Notes: generated from the letters alone by a model not told the origin. A stretch of 64,000 nt of DNA from Takashimella koratensis (GCA_003116875.1 BCKT01000002.1:2144045-2208044), one strand, 5' to 3'. Positions 1-12,027 are shown, counted from the first letter of the stretch. Numbers and translations are program-made.

Positions 1-22
1 GGGGGGGGGGGGGGGGGGGGGG
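1..22. other. Poly-G run at the window edge
   Basis: Twenty-two consecutive G residues open the window and interrupt an intron of the pyruvate dehydrogenase E2 gene. Three similar runs of 21 G occur at 24156-24260 beside an N gap. The likely cause is poly-G read tails from two-colour sequencing chemistry surviving at a contig edge; a real G tract cannot be excluded. Confidence 0.7.
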
Positions 23-48
23 TAATCGGATCCATGTGCCGCACTCAC

Positions 49-2039
49 TAAAGTCGTTGACCGAGAGCTTGGATTTGCCCTCCGAAGCCTTGTTGAACAC
101 CTCGCGGAGCTTGAGCAGGCGGTCTGGGAATTGTCAGTGGGCCTGTTCTCCTCGTTGGCTCGAATGAAATCCCCTCTCCTCTCTCCTTGCCTCTTCCAAT
201 TGGCCATTGGTCACTTGGTCTCCCACTGTGCCTTGGCGCAGACACCCCCTTCCCGCCCTCTGCACCACAACCATTTCCCCAACACTCGGAAACCAATGTC
301 GCTCCGACCGGCTCTTTCTTCACCAAGCTCTCTCGCTCCGGCGCCACTGCGCTGTCGCCCGCTTGCGCACTCACCCATGTTGATCTCCACAGTGAGGTAA
401 TAGTGAGGGACCTGAGACTTGCTCTCGGTCAACCTCTTGCCGATCACACGACGCATGTTGCTGGTCGGGATGTCCTCGTATTCTGCGCCAGCCGGGGCGG
501 CGGCCGGGGCGGAGGCGGAAGCGGAAGAGGACTTGGCGGCGGCAGATGGCTTGTAGTTCTCGACGTCGGCCTGAGGTTGGTTAGCGTGGCTCTTGAACCC
601 TTCTTCCTGGAACGCCGAGATCATTCCTAGGCGACAGAGAAGAGGCCGGTGTTTCTTGTGGTCAAGAAACGACCCCGATACGCCTGACCTGAACGACATG
701 CGTCCACTCCCGTGCCCCCTGCTCCTACGAATCCTGCGCCAATCTCAGGCTCCACCCCACAACCCTCCTGCATCTCCTTGCTCTTCACACTACTTCAGGT
801 GCCTTCAGCACGCTCGCTCACCTTGACGATCCGGCCCTCGGGTCCGGTGCCCTTGATCTCAGCGAGGGGGACGCCCTTCTCCAGCGCAATCTTCCTTGCG
901 AGCGGGGACGCGAAGAACTGGGGCTTGTCGCCCTTACCCGGTGCCTCGGGGGCCTTGGCAGGGGAAGTCTGCTGGTCGCCTGCGCCGTACTTTGTCTCGT
1001 CCGCCGGGGTCCCGAGCGACGGGGTAGTCGACGGCTTGGAGTCCTTGGACGACTTGGACTCCTCCTTTGCAGGCTCGTCACGCTTAGGAGGAGGAGGAGC
1101 GGCAGAAGAGGATTCAGAAGCAAGAGCGTCCGCACCAGAGAGGTCGTCGCCCTCTTCAGCGAGAATAGCGATCGTAGAGCCGACTTGGATGGCCTTGGCG
1201 CCGTCGTTGACCTGAGAAGCGTGAGCGGGGGGTACATCAAAGGGCAAAGACGAGATATCGAAGAGCTCGATCAGTCAAGAAAGCTTCCTCCGGGCACAGA
1301 CTCTCAAACACTCCAGGATAGACCACCTTTCACCAAATTAGATGAACATTGACACGATCCAGCGAACACCCCCACCGATGTCACCCTTACACCTGCTCTC
1401 CCCTTCCCACCCTACCACTGCTCGCTCGCTTTACTTGCTCGCAGAGAGTCTTGTCCACCATCGCCCCCGACCACCACCCCTACTTCTTCGCTCGCTTCGC
1501 TCGCTCGAAGGCGAATTTTATCCACCACCACGAATGCCCACCCACCCCTTGTTCTTCGCTGCGCTCGAACGGAGGGGTCCGGCTCGCTTCGCTCGCGGAG
1601 GAGTACGCTCACTTACCACAATCTTCGCCATAATTCCATCATCTTGCGCTTCCACATCGATTGTCGCCTTGTCCGTCTCAATCTCCAACAAGACATCTCC
1701 TGCTGCAAAGCTCTCTCCTTCTTTCTTCTTCCACTGAGCAATCCCGCCTTCGGTCATGGTTGGGGACATGGCGGGCATTTGGAACTTGGAGAGCGCGGCG
1801 GCCGGGGCGGAGGTGCGGATGTCTGCGTAGGGTCAGCAGTGGACGCGAGGAAGGGAGAGGGGGAGAGGGGAGAAGGGGAGAGGGGGAGAGGTGAGAAGGG
1901 GGGGAGGGGAGAGGGAGAAGGGGAGAGAGAGAAGAGGTGTGGAAAGAGGTGGGCCGAAGAAGAACTGACTTCGCGAGGCGACAGACTGGCGGACGGCGCC
2001 TGCGACCTGGCGCTTTGCGACGTGGGCAAAGGACATCAT
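49..2039 (-). CDS. LAT1: Pyruvate dehydrogenase complex E2 (dihydrolipoamide acetyltransferase), 3' partial
   Basis: Mitochondrial E2 core subunit that moves acetyl groups from E1 to CoA on a lipoyl arm. Spliced exons: 2039-1970, 1822-1617, 1211-822, 570-375 and 123-49, in frame throughout, giving 313 codons before the window edge. The N-terminus is basic and hydroxylated, as expected of a mitochondrial presequence. A lipoyl domain spans about residues 36-112, with the lipoylated Lys75 in the ETDKAT motif. A peripheral-subunit-binding domain follows ([21 protein letters not shown] region, about 185-220). The catalytic domain begins in exon 4 ([11 protein letters not shown]), and exon 5 ends in SVNDF. 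The active-site His motif would lie beyond the poly-G edge. The start is the first of two adjacent ATG codons (2037-2039). Intron 2 (1616-1212) is unusually long because it contains an introner-like repeat. Divergently oriented from CSL4. Confidence 0.93.
1441..1616 (-). repeat. Introner-like repeat, copy A (two units) in LAT1 intron 2
   Basis: Read on the minus strand, the repeat begins exactly at the GTAAGT donor of LAT1 intron 2. It continues through GCGAGCGAAGCGAGC, then GCGCAGCGAAG, ACAAGGGGTGG and a GGTGGTGG...GGATAAAAT stretch. A second related unit follows at about 1500-1441 (GAGCGAAGAAG, GGGGTGGTGG, GATGGTGGACAAG). The same order of motifs occurs in the first introns of CSL4 (2520) and INO80 (16727), each time starting at the donor site. 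A repeat phased to the splice donor is the hallmark of introner-like elements. Confidence 0.65.
1848..1940. repeat. Purine-rich (GGGAGA)n tract in LAT1 intron 1
   Basis: A degenerate tract of GGGGAGA/GGGAGAAG units occupies most of LAT1 intron 1 (1969-1823). On the LAT1 coding strand it is a long pyrimidine run, which may act as an extended polypyrimidine tract. It looks like simple-sequence expansion; I see no coding content. Confidence 0.6.
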
Positions 2040-2328
2040 GGTGGTGTGATGTGTGGGTGGGGTAGGGATGAGATGGAGGAGGGTGAGAGATGGAGATGAA
2101 GATGGAGGGGGAAGGGGAGGGGTGAAGATGAGATGGGTCGTGTCCAACTTTTGGGCGCCGATTGAGCCGTCGGCTCGGAAGTCAAAGGAAGTCACTCTGT
2201 CATCCCCACAGACCTCTCCGTCCCCGCAACTGCCACATCCCCCGCCCTCGGAGTTATCGCATCGGGGGCACGCCGCTTAGCAATTCCAAGACACACCTCC
2301 ACTCGGCCCGATGATTTTCGTCACTATC

Positions 2329-2330
2329 CA

Positions 2331-2379
<49 letters not shown>

Positions 2380-2383
2380 ACAC
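2329..2383 (+). repeat. (CA)n microsatellite directly before the CSL4 start codon
   Basis: About 27 CA dinucleotides, interrupted by two CATA steps, run up to the base before the CCATGG start context of CSL4 at 2385. The tract would therefore lie in the CSL4 5' leader. Its length probably varies between strains. Confidence 0.9.
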
Positions 2384-2384
2384 C

Positions 2385-3545
2385 ATGGCACAGGTCGTAC
2401 TCCCCGGCCAACCACTGCCCAAGGAGCTCACAGAGGGTGTCAAAGCTGGAGAAGGATGCTACGAGGCAGAAGGGGTCGTCTTGGCTAGTAGAATCGGGGT
2501 CCCAAAGAGGCAAGGAAATGTGAGTGCGTAGCCTCCGCGAGCGAGCGAACTACTCCTCTGCGAGCGCAGCGAAGCACAAGGGGTGGTGGCGGGGACGTGG
2601 AGGACAGAGTATATCTTCGAGAGAGCAGAGGGAGTGAAGGAGTGAGGAGGGAGAGAGGGAGGTGTGTAGCTGGCTGATCGGGGGCGGAGCAGTGATGTGA
2701 GCCAGTGCAGCAGAGAACGGTGTATGAGAACGGTGTATGAGATAGTCGCCTCGTCTGGTGCTTGAGGACTTGGGCATGGGATGTCTTTGCTGATTTGGAT
2801 AGGTTGTCAACGTTATCGGAAGACATCAAGCTGGTTCGGTTCCAGATATCGACGCGGTAGTGAGTGTAAACACCCTCTTAGCATTCCATATAGCTCTCGG
2901 TGTAGATGGGTAGATGATCTGTCGCTAACCACTGTCCTCATTCCTTCCTCGGTCTCGCTTCCCTAGGTCATTGGCCAAGTTACCCGCCTCTCTACCTTAC
3001 AAGCTCATATCACCATCCAAATCGTCAACGGTCGACCCGTTCCGGAATCTAGCGACGAGTTCACTGGCGTCGTGAGAGTTGCCGATATCAGGTTGACCGA
3101 GAGGGACAAGGTCAAGATCGGGGAGTGTTTTAGGTTGGGTGATATGGTCAAAGCGAAAGTGGTGAGTCTAGGTTCTAAAGGGAGCGTATACCTCATGCAG
3201 GTCGAGTTTGCCTGTTATCGTACAGACCAGTTTAGAATCGACCGAGTACCCGCTGACTCCCTTAGCTCTCACTCGGCGACGCACGGAGCTACTACCTCTC
3301 CACAGCAGCCAATGACCTCGGTGTGGTCTACGCCGTTTCCGAGAACGGTCAGTGCCGTGTCCACCTTCTCTGCCCTCACTTGATCCAAGTTATGTCTAGT
3401 CCCCAAAGACTGCGGCGTATAGTACCACAGTCATCGCTGACCCATCTCAGGCAACCCACTCTTGCCTGTATCCTACCAGGAGATGGAAGATGCCGTGACT
3501 GGCAAAGTTGAGCGAAGAAAAGTTGCCAAGCCAGAGGGCGTGTAG
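2385..3545 (+). CDS. CSL4: Exosome complex cap subunit Csl4
   Basis: Exons 2385-2519, 2803-2859, 2967-3161, 3266-3347 and 3451-3545 encode 187 residues. Csl4 is a non-catalytic RNA-binding cap subunit of the eukaryotic RNA exosome, acting in nucleus and cytoplasm in 3' to 5' RNA processing and decay. The N-terminal PGQPLP...GEGCYEAEG segment matches the family N-domain. The central S1 (OB-fold) domain carries VIGQVTRLS, GVVRVADIRLTERDKVKI, CFRLGDMVKAKV and LSLGDARSYYLSTA. The C-terminal part (GNPLLPVSYQEMED) corresponds to the last beta strands of the fold; the zinc-ribbon cysteines are not seen. The start is set by a CACCATGG context right after the CA repeat. Intron 1 is an introner-like repeat. 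Confidence 0.92.
2520..2612 (+). repeat. Introner-like repeat, copy B in CSL4 intron 1
   Basis: The copy starts at the GTGAGTGCG donor of CSL4 intron 1 and reads GCGAGCGAGCGAACTACTC, then GAGCGCAGCGAAGCAC, AAGGGGTGGTGGCGGGG. It matches copy A in motif order and orientation relative to transcription. The rest of the 283-nt intron is not obviously repetitive. Confidence 0.65.
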
Positions 3546-4290
3546 CTGGGAGAGCAGGGTATCTATCGCATGATCTTGTCCCGGTGGCAAAGCGGGGTCT
3601 TACCTTGCTCACGCTGCATCACCAACTGAGTCAAAGCTTTGCCCTACTCACTCTCGATTATGGCTATCGCTCCTTCCCTGGTCTCGCTCCAGCTTTCTTT
3701 ACCATCACCCTCATCGCGGTCGACATTGTTCACCCTCATTGCATCTGTACCACCACCACGATCACCACGATCCCAGCATTGTTGCATAGACTTGAGCATT
3801 GCTCCTTGTACCATACCCATGCATGGCTCACTTGCTACCTACTGACTTGCCTCACTGCCTCCCTCTGCCCAAAGCGGTGAGACACGGGCAAGTGTTGATC
3901 TCCGCAGCCCCGAGTCACGTGATGCGCAGCCACTGCGTAAAGAGGCGAGACGTGTCGACGTCCACTCGATTCACGTCGTTACCTCTCTCCTTTATCCACC
4001 ACCAGACACGGCGACCGGCGATCAACAGTCTATACCCCAGCGAGCAGTAATCACCTTCACACAGGCCGAACAAAGGTAACGAGGACGACTATCGCAGTTC
4101 CCCCTCGACCCGTACCCCTCGCTGTCAAAGGTGCGCTAGGGGTCACGCCGATCTCGCTCTGTCTCCCTTCGACCGTCTCGACCCCCCGTCTCGACCCACC
4201 CTCGAACCCTCCATTAACCAGAAACTCACCCCACTTCCTCCCTCCCTCTTTCACTTTACCCACTCACCTACCCGCCCACACCTCGCCTCC
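3546..4290. other. Intergenic region between CSL4 and PMT1
   Basis: No convincing coding sequence in 745 bases. It contains the CSL4 3' end, short pyrimidine tracts, and a TCACGTGA octamer at 3915-3922 that may belong to the PMT1 promoter. Confidence 0.6.
3915..3922. promoter_or_regulatory. TCACGTGA E-box octamer upstream of PMT1
   Basis: A perfect palindromic E-box (core CACGTG) lies about 370 bases before the PMT1 ATG. It is the type of site bound by bHLH factors such as Cbf1/USF. Three further copies of the octamer lie in other intergenic regions (27692, 43535, 62890). Confidence 0.45.
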
Positions 4291-7200
4291 ATGTCGACGC
4301 TCACCAATCCTACGGTGCGGCGTCACCCGGCCTCTTCCTCCGGCCCTACCTCCGACGCGCACCCACTCTCCACTTCCGCCCCTTCCCGTCCCTTGCCCGA
4401 CTCTGACGCCGACCTCAAGCTCAAGTCAGGGCCCTTCCAGCCAAGCCCGAGCGGGGGCGCGGCGTTTGGCGGACTTCGAAGCCGAGGCGGAGTCCGAGCA
4501 GGTACACATGGTGGACTCAAAAAGAGAGAGTGGATCGTCTTGGCTCTTATCTGCTGCGTAGCGAGCTTCGTCAGGCTATGGGGATTGGGCAACCCGTCTA
4601 GTGTCGTGTAAGTGGGATCGAAATCTTCTACAGTCTCTGTAACCTCACATTTCATCTTCTTGAGATCACATGGGTCGAGTCATACGGCTTGCTCCTCGTC
4701 ATCTTCTACGGAAGCCTCAGTCGTGCGGGCAAAACGAGCGGACCACCCAACCGCCCCCTCTGTACCCCTACCCTCCCTTTTCACGACTGATCACTAACCA
4801 AAAACAGCTTCGACGAAGTCCACTTTGGCGGCTTTGCATCCAAGTACATTAAACACCGATTTTTCATGGACGTTCACCCCCCACTTGCCAAGTTGCTTAT
4901 CACCCTCGCCGGCTGGATCGGTGGGTTTGACGGGAACTTTGATTTCAAGGATATTGCCAAGTACGTCGAGCTTCTGCCTCCAGCTATGTCTAGAACCTTG
5001 GCCATGTTCCTCACGAGTGATCACTATAGCTGACCACCTATCTTGCTTTTCATCTCTCGCTGTACCCTCCCCTTGTTGTCTCCCTATTGCAGAGACTACC
5101 TCGAGCCGGGCGTCCCTTACGTCGTGATGCGCTCCTTCCCTGCGCTCTTCGGCCTCGCTCTGGTCCCTATCACCTTCCTCACCCTCATCGCTCTTCGCCT
5201 TTCCCTCGCCACCGCGATCCTCGGTTCTCTGCTCATCACATTTGAGAACGCTTTGATCACTCAATCCCGCCTTATCCTTCTCGACTCTTTCCTCGTCTTC
5301 TTCACCGCGCTCACGATCCTCTTCTGGGTCCGATTCGCCAATGACGACTCGGAGGGCCGGGCATTCACACCTTCGTGGTGGCGTAACCTCGCGCTGGCCG
5401 GGGCATCGCTAGGCGCTGTCGCGAGCTGCAAGTGGGTCGGACTGTTCACTATCGCCACTCTCGGCCTAGGAACCCTCAGGCAGCTTTGGCTCCTCCTCGG
5501 TAACCTCAAGGTCACACCGAGAATGTGGGCAAAGCACTTCGCAGCAAGGACTCTGTGCCTCATTATCATTCCGACTTCGGTGTACATGTTCATCTTCCAG
5601 ATTCATTTCTGGATGCTCAGCGGTTCGGGAGACGGAGATGGGTTCATGAGCTCAGAGTTCCAGCATACCCTTAACGGCCACGGGATGGAGAATACCAAAG
5701 CGGGTGAGTGGGTTTGGGATCAAGCTTGTCGTCTGCTGCCGGGAGCTTTTGCCCAAGAATAGGCGTACCATTACCTGAACGACGCTGACTCTCATAACAG
5801 ACGTGTCGTACGGCTCCCTCGTTACCCTCCGCCACGTCCACACGCAGGGCGGGTACCTCCACTCTCACGCCAGCGCCTACCCTGGTGGCTCCAAGCGTAC
5901 GTCCATGACTCTTTCCGCATTCATCTTCTCATCTTACTCAAACTGACGTACTTGTCCTCTGATCATTCACAGAGCAACAAATCACTCTCTACCCGCACCG
6001 AGACGAGAACAACGTCTGGCGAATCATTAACGGTTCCGAAGCCGACGGTCCCGTCTCTTACCCCTGGAACGAGCTGCCCATTGAACATATCCTCACAGGA
6101 AGCAAGATCCGGCTTGAACATGTTTTCACGGAGAAGAGACTTCATTCGCACGATGTTAGGCCGCCAGTGAGCGAGGTTGATTTCCAGAACGAGGTTTCTG
6201 GTTATGGTTTCCCCGGGTACGTAGAGGGCAAAGACACTGAATCCCCCGATTTCTTCTGCTACGATGGGAGACTTCATGACGCTTGCAAATGGCATAAAGC
6301 TTACTTCTATCTTCATACAGATTTGCTGGTGATGCCAACGACGACTTTATCGTCGAGATTGTGAAAGACACACGAGGTCGATCAGACCGTCAAGCTCGTC
6401 ACCGCCTCCGTGCTTTGCGCAGTCAATTCCGACTTCGGCACATGATGACAGGCTGCTACCTCTTCTCTCACAAAGTCAAGCTCCCCGAATGGGGCTTTGA
6501 GCAACAAGAAGTCACTTGTAACAAGAACCCAACGTACGAGAACAGTCTGTGGTATATCGAGACCAACGAGCATCCACAGCTCCCGCCCGATGCCGAGGAC
6601 GTGAATTACGAGAAACCAAGTTTCTTTGCAAAGTTCTTTGAGCTTCAAGCGGTTATGTGGAGAACAAATGCGGGGTTGACGGAGCGACACGCATACGATT
6701 CGAGGCCACAGCACTGGCCCTGGCTCCGACGTGGTATTGTGAGTGTCGTATTATCCTTCTCTTGACTCCCTTCCTCTTCTCACCCTCGTTCTGTAAAGCT
6801 ATGTGGGAGAATGTTTTTGCTGACGATGTTTTACTTTGTAACGATTGAACAGAACTTTTGGGTCAAGGATCACAAGCAAGTATACCTCGTCGGTAACCCC
6901 GTCGTTTGGTGGACGAGCACAACCGCAATCGTCGCTTACCTTGCTATTCGCGGTCTCCTTATTCTCCGAGCCCAGCGTGGTTTCCGTGACCTCTACCAGC
7001 GTGAGTAACCACTTCATTCCTTACCACTACTCGCTCCCTTTTTGTCCCAACTGACGCCCTTCCTTCCTTTCCCCTTCTTTCTCTCCTTACAGCCAAGATC
7101 GCATTCTACGATGAAGTCTGCGGCTTCCTCGTCCTCGCTTGGGGTCTTCACTACCTCCCTTTCTTCCTCATGTCCCGTCAACTCTTCCTACACCACTACC

Positions 7201-8076
7201 TTCCTGCTCTCTATTTCGCCGTTCTCACCCTCTGCGCTGCGTTCGATATGATCACTTCGACTCTTCGTCCGCGAACCAGGGTCCAGCTCGCAGCGGTGTT
7301 GCTCATCCTTGCCGTATGGAGTTATGCCTACTTCAGCCCCTTGGCGTACGCAAAGCCGTGGACGAGAGGGAAATGTGAGCGCGCCAAGTGGCTCAAATCG
7401 TGGGACTTTTCCTGGTAAGTAAAACTTTGTTCTAGCAACAGTTACGAGGAGGTCTAGGGCTGAGAGTTGACCCATTGTCAGCGGCGACTTCCATGAGAAC
7501 TTGGCATTGTACGACGGCGCAACCATGGGTGTCCCTAGCGCCAAAGTCTACCTCGACGACGGTCTCGACGCGATCACCACGACCCTTATCGTGAGTTTAT
7601 TCGAACCCAAATTCTCATCACTTTCTCTATCTTTACTCACATCAAACACTTAGGAGGAGGCGCCCGAACCTATCAAGAACGTCTTCCAAGCCGATTCCAA
7701 CGACCCGCCAGAGGAAAAGACGATCGCGCCTGTTGGACCGGTCAACGAGGTGCCTATGCTTGAATCTACCGCCATTGCTCCTCTGCCGGGTCAAGACGTC
7801 CCCGCCGCTGTGGATGGTGGGATTGCGGACAACCGGGCTCCTGTAGGCCTCGATGCTGGTGCGCCCCAAGTGACGGATTCCGCCGTCGACGAAGGCGGTT
7901 GGCACGGTGGCGCAGACGAGGATGGAGGACCGAATGCCGTGGGTGATGAAGGGGCCGCAAGAGCAGCAGCTCAGCAAGCGCCTATTGGAGCCAAAGTGGA
8001 AGTCGCGGAGATGAAGTTGGACGCGGAGGCGATCAGGTTAGCTGAGGAGGCAATGGTCGCTGCCCAGCTGGACTAG
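4291..8076 (+). CDS. PMT1: Protein O-mannosyltransferase, PMT1 subfamily
   Basis: Ten exons (4291-4607, 4808-4960, 5093-5703, 5801-5896, 5973-6216, 6321-6738, 6853-7000, 7093-7414, 7482-7590, 7654-8076) give 946 residues. The enzyme is a multi-pass ER membrane GT39 protein that adds mannose from dolichyl-phosphate-mannose to Ser/Thr of secretory proteins. The first luminal loop has the catalytic FDEVHFGGFASKYI motif and MDVHPPLAKLL. Three MIR-type repeats follow in the large luminal loop (GGYLHSHASAYP, RLHSHDVRPPVSE, GCYLFSHKVKLPEWGFEQQE). C-terminal membrane segments include FLMSRQLFLHHYLPALYF, and the end of the fold matches yeast Pmt1 (FSPLAYAKPWTRGKC). The close match of FDEVHFGGFAS and KLPEWGFEQQEVTC to Pmt1, not to Pmt2 or Pmt4, sets the subfamily. 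A low-complexity acidic cytosolic tail of about 140 residues is added. Introns run from 63 to 200 nt. Confidence 0.95.
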
Positions 8077-8538
8077 TGGGGTGGTGAAGCAGTAAAGTAG
8101 ACGAGGAAGATGAGAGGAAAGGGAAGGGAGAGGAACATGGAGGCGTATGGAGAGGAGACAGGCAAGAGATAGGATCAGAGTCTGAGAGAGGAAGAACTTG
8201 AAGTAGTGTAGGAATTGATCGAAGAGTAAGGGGAATAACAGACTGCACATTCACCTGCTTTACTTAGTGTTTATCCAAAAAGCCAGTTAAAGGTTATCAC
8301 CAGCCATGCCTAGGCTTTACGACCATTACCTCTGCGCAGTTACTATACTCATCGTCGTCTGCTTTTTTTTCCTAAAGACAAAATTTTGCATTCATTCCTT
8401 TCCATGCGGGTCACAAGATTCTCATCTACTGTATCATTCAAGATTCCGCTATTCAACTGTTCTTTCTTTTCCGTCATGACATTGCTTTCACGGATTCTCT
8501 TCCCCCTCCCCAAGCTCTTTGATCTTATTCTTCTTCGC
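8077..8538. other. Convergent intergenic region between PMT1 and the amidohydrolase gene
   Basis: Shared 3' region of two convergent genes. It has T-rich stretches near 8365 suited to 3'-end formation; no coding signal or structure stands out. Confidence 0.6.
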
Positions 8539-11500
8539 TTAGAACAGGTCTACCCTATTCGCGCCCATGGACCGAACCGCTCTCACCCTCGCATTCAGAC
8601 TAAACATATCCCCTTCGTACGCTACCCAACTCCTCTCTTCCCCTTTGTTCATCCCCCGTGCGGTATCGATATCCAACAGTTTCTCGAGATTCGTCGAAAC
8701 CAGAGCGATAGCGGCTTGTTTGGTGAATGTATCAGGTGAAGAAGCGTAAGCCCAAGCTGCGTCGTATCGAGTGTTTCGGGCCATCCATTCTTCGTTGATC
8801 CCGAGTCCGACGGTCTATATTGAGAGGAAGAAAATGGGAAGACAAGTAGCGTTAGCAATGGGTACTTAGGGAAGTGTGGATGATTTCTCTTCGGCCTCTG
8901 TGTATGGTCTTGATCACTCACCACACCGTGCGAGGCAAGGTAAGACGGTAAAGTATGTTTACTCAAGGGTGGACCAGGTACGATCCGCCTTGAATCCCAA
9001 TCCAACGGGAACGACCTAGCGGGAACCACGATGACTCCAATATCCTCTTTCGCCAAGTCCTCTGCGACCATCCAGGACTCTGCTCCACCGATGATCGTGA
9101 TTTTCGCTTTGGGCGCGACCTCGCGTTTTAGACGAATGAGAGAGGCGATGATATCGGCTTTGTTGACGGCAACGACGAGGCGGCGCTCACCTGCCGCCAC
9201 GGCAGTCAGGGCTTTCTGAAGCTCGCTTTCCTCTTCCTCCTCCTCATCGTCGCCGCCTAAAACAAGGGTGGACTTTGACGTGGCGGATTTGATCGACTTG
9301 GCCGACTTGGTGAAAAGACGACGAAGGAGCGCCATCTTGGTCGATGTGCTGAACTGCTGGTTATTGAGATTAAGATGAAGCGCTACGTCTGGGTCCAAAA
9401 TCGCCCCCTTCTCCAATGCGTGCTCGGCACCTGTGGAGAAAGCAAAGGAAACGCCGGCGAAGAGCGAGTCGGAGATGGGCGAGGCGACACCGGTCGTCAC
9501 ACCGGCGCGGTAAGCGAGGAGCTCGTCTTTCCCGCCAAACTGCGCACCGTCGACCGCACGGACAAGCAGGCCGTCAAGCATACCGCTGTCGGAAAGAGGG
9601 TCGTATGGCGTCTGTCATCATCCATCAGCACCGCGCTCATCTCAACAGGTACTGCAAGCAAGATCACACGTCCAGGACGAGACCGATTGCACTCACCCCA
9701 TCCCAGGTTACTTCTTCCTGACGGATCTCCATGACACCGATAAAGCTGCCTACCGAAACGAGACCCGGTGCAATACTCCCTCCCTTCAAATCAATCACTG
9801 GCCACCCTTGCGTCTCGATGTGCTCGCACTCGCCAACACACGTAATCTGCCCATCCTCGACAACGGCCGACCAGTTCCCGGACTGACCCTGGAGCCTTTC
9901 CGCCCCTGGCGCAGCGATAAACATATCGTTGATACCCGTGAACAGCACGCTGTCTGTCTTTCGCTTCGGCCTGAGGTCTGGATCCCCACGCGACCTGATC
10001 GCCTCAGCAGCTTCGTCATCGTACTCCCCTGCTGGGCTGATCTCCTGTGCCGATGCAGGTTTCTCAGTCACGTGCGGGTCGATAATCTGTGGGATTCCAT
10101 CGATGTAAGTTTGTTTCGGCGTAGCCCCAAGCGCGAGTGGGAAACTATCCCAGACGACGATATCCGCGTCGTACCCAACTTTCACATATCCCATACGATG
10201 ATCCATCCCGATTGCGCGGGCAGGGTGGGTCGTTACTGATCCGATAGCTTGCGAAAAGTTGAGACCGTAGTGGTGTGCCTGTGCCGCTTCGTAGACGAGA
10301 TACCGCGAATCGAGGACTGGGTGATCCGATTTCATGCAGACGTTCAACCCAGCATCGGCGAGGATCTTCGGCGCAAACTCGGATCCTCGGTACGCCTCGC
10401 GCTTGTACCGTGCGTTGGTGGCGAAGATGGCGATGCTCGGGGGAGGGCCGTACGTCTGTTTCAGCAGATCAGGGACGAGGTAGGTCTCGTGTGCGTGGTG
10501 GAACGCAGCGATGGGGAACTCGAATTCGTTGGAGAGGCGAGTGATCACGTTCAGATCGGTAGTCTCGTAGCAATGAACATTGACCTTGACGTGTCCTCGA
10601 ATAACATCCGCGAGAGCCTCCCACTCGAGCGAAGTAGGAAGTGCTTCCGTCTGCGTGCTAGGGGACGCACACCACCTGTCTTGCGCGTCCTTGAGCGTTT
10701 TGCCCTCCGTATAGGCTCGGCGGAAATCGTAGGCAGAGTCCATACGGGTGTTCCCGTACACACGAGCGGGGTTCTCACCACACGCGTGCTTCATGTACCG
10801 CCAGCTGTGAGTGCGGCGCCACGACGGAGACGAAGAGGTCAAGTTGTCCGAGGTCGCGGAAGAGTGGTCGATTACGAAGGGTGGCTCGACTTGCATGCTC
10901 TGAGGAGTGTTCTCGTATGTCCACCGAGGCTTGAAGACGAACGCCTGACCACCGATGTTGCCAGCGCTGTGGGCGAGGTGTTAGCTCCAGTTCGATTAGG
11001 TTCAAGGGCAGCTGGTCTCACCTTCCTGGAAGAACCAGCATCGTCGTGATGCCTCCAGCGATGGAAAGGTTGAAAGCGCTGTTCAGGTATCAGTCTCAAC
11101 CTTCCAGACTTGCACAAACACCACTACCTACAGATCATGAGTGTTGAAGCCGTCGAGCGAACGAAGCCAGGGCAAGACGGCCGATTTGAGCGAGTTGGTG
11201 TCGTCTGACCCTTCAAGTTCGGGAACCGAGTCCAAAGCCAGATGCGAGTGCATATCGACGATACCTATTTGTCAGCTTCGCTCTACTTTCAACTCACCTG
11301 GCGTCACCCAAGCTCCGTCAAGCTCCACGACCTCTGCGTCTGCTCCCTCCGCTGTCGCCCTCACGTCCTCTGCGTCGCCAACCTTCCTAATCACACCATT
11401 CTCAAGCAACACGCTCGCGCCATACAAGACCTCATTCCCATCGTCTTCTCCTGTCCAGAGCGTCGCGTTCTTGAGCCACACCGCGCCGGTCCCGGGGACA

Positions 11501-12027
11501 AACCTGTCGCTGACCTTGCGCTTGGCGTCGAACGGCTTGGGCGACGGCGGAGGGCGTTGGAGAATCTTGCATTGGTCGATACCTTCCTGGACGAACGGCG
11601 GGAGCGGGGGCGCGGGTTTCGGAGGGAAGGGGAAGTCGAAGGTAGGTTTAAAGATGAAGTAGAGGGACAAGAGGGCAAGGAGAGGCACGAGCCGACGGAG
11701 AACGATGAGAGGGAGAGGTCGACGACGGTGGTGGTGGAAATGGTGATAGCCGCGGTGCTCGCCTCGAGCTCGACGACCGAACCCACGGGGTCGCCAGTAT
11801 CGATTCTCGTCGTGATCCTTGAACAGTGGCGCGACCGTGTCGTCCGAGTCGGATGCAGACGTAGGCGCGTAAACGAGCGAGTTGGCCGAGTCCTTCTCGA
11901 TATCGCGCGACGCGGCGCCATTCGAGTCGTCGTTGTTGTTGTATCCCTCGCAGTCGCGATTGCGCGCACGCTGAGAGGGATGGCGGTGGTCGGAATGGGC
12001 AGACGGAGGACGAGCCTGGGTCTGCAT
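8539..12027 (-). CDS. Membrane-anchored tandem amidohydrolase-like protein (fungal 'carbohydrate esterase 9'-type annotation)
   Basis: Exons 12027-11298, 11264-11132, 11078-11022, 10966-9697, 9611-8922 and 8814-8539 give 1051 residues. The N-terminus is cytosolic-type and basic (an RRARGEHRGYHHFHHHRRR segment), followed by one hydrophobic segment near residue 125 (LIVLRRLVPLLALLSLYFIF), so it is probably a type II membrane protein with an extracytoplasmic enzyme domain. The first amidohydrolase half has the metal-site signature GIVDMHSHLALDS, then ITTMLVLPGSAGNIGGQ, VKVNVHCYE, FPIAAFHHAHE, CMKSDHPV and ARAIGMDHRMGYVKVGYDADIVVWD. The second half opens with VIDLKGGSIAPGLVSVGSFIG, which replaces the usual HxH, and looks degenerate. 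The substrate is unknown; imidazolonepropionase-like enzymes and CE9 deacetylases share the fold. Its 5' end faces the small cysteine-rich gene at 12346. Confidence 0.8.

Noticed and set aside
48..374. Continuous minus-strand frame across LAT1 exon 5 and intron 4
   Set aside because: It is read-through of an intron. Conserved E2 residues ([18 protein letters not shown]) are obtained only after splicing 374-124.
2329..2383. CA tract as a CRISPR-like or functional repeat array
   Set aside because: It is a simple microsatellite without spacers.
3584..3880. Candidate small gene between CSL4 and PMT1
   Set aside because: Thr/Leu/His-rich, pyrimidine-driven composition, no motif, no splice signals.
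10249..11049. Plus-strand 266-codon frame opposite the amidohydrolase
   Set aside because: Antisense shadow; the metal-binding and conserved motifs lie on the minus strand, and its composition is Arg/Val-biased.
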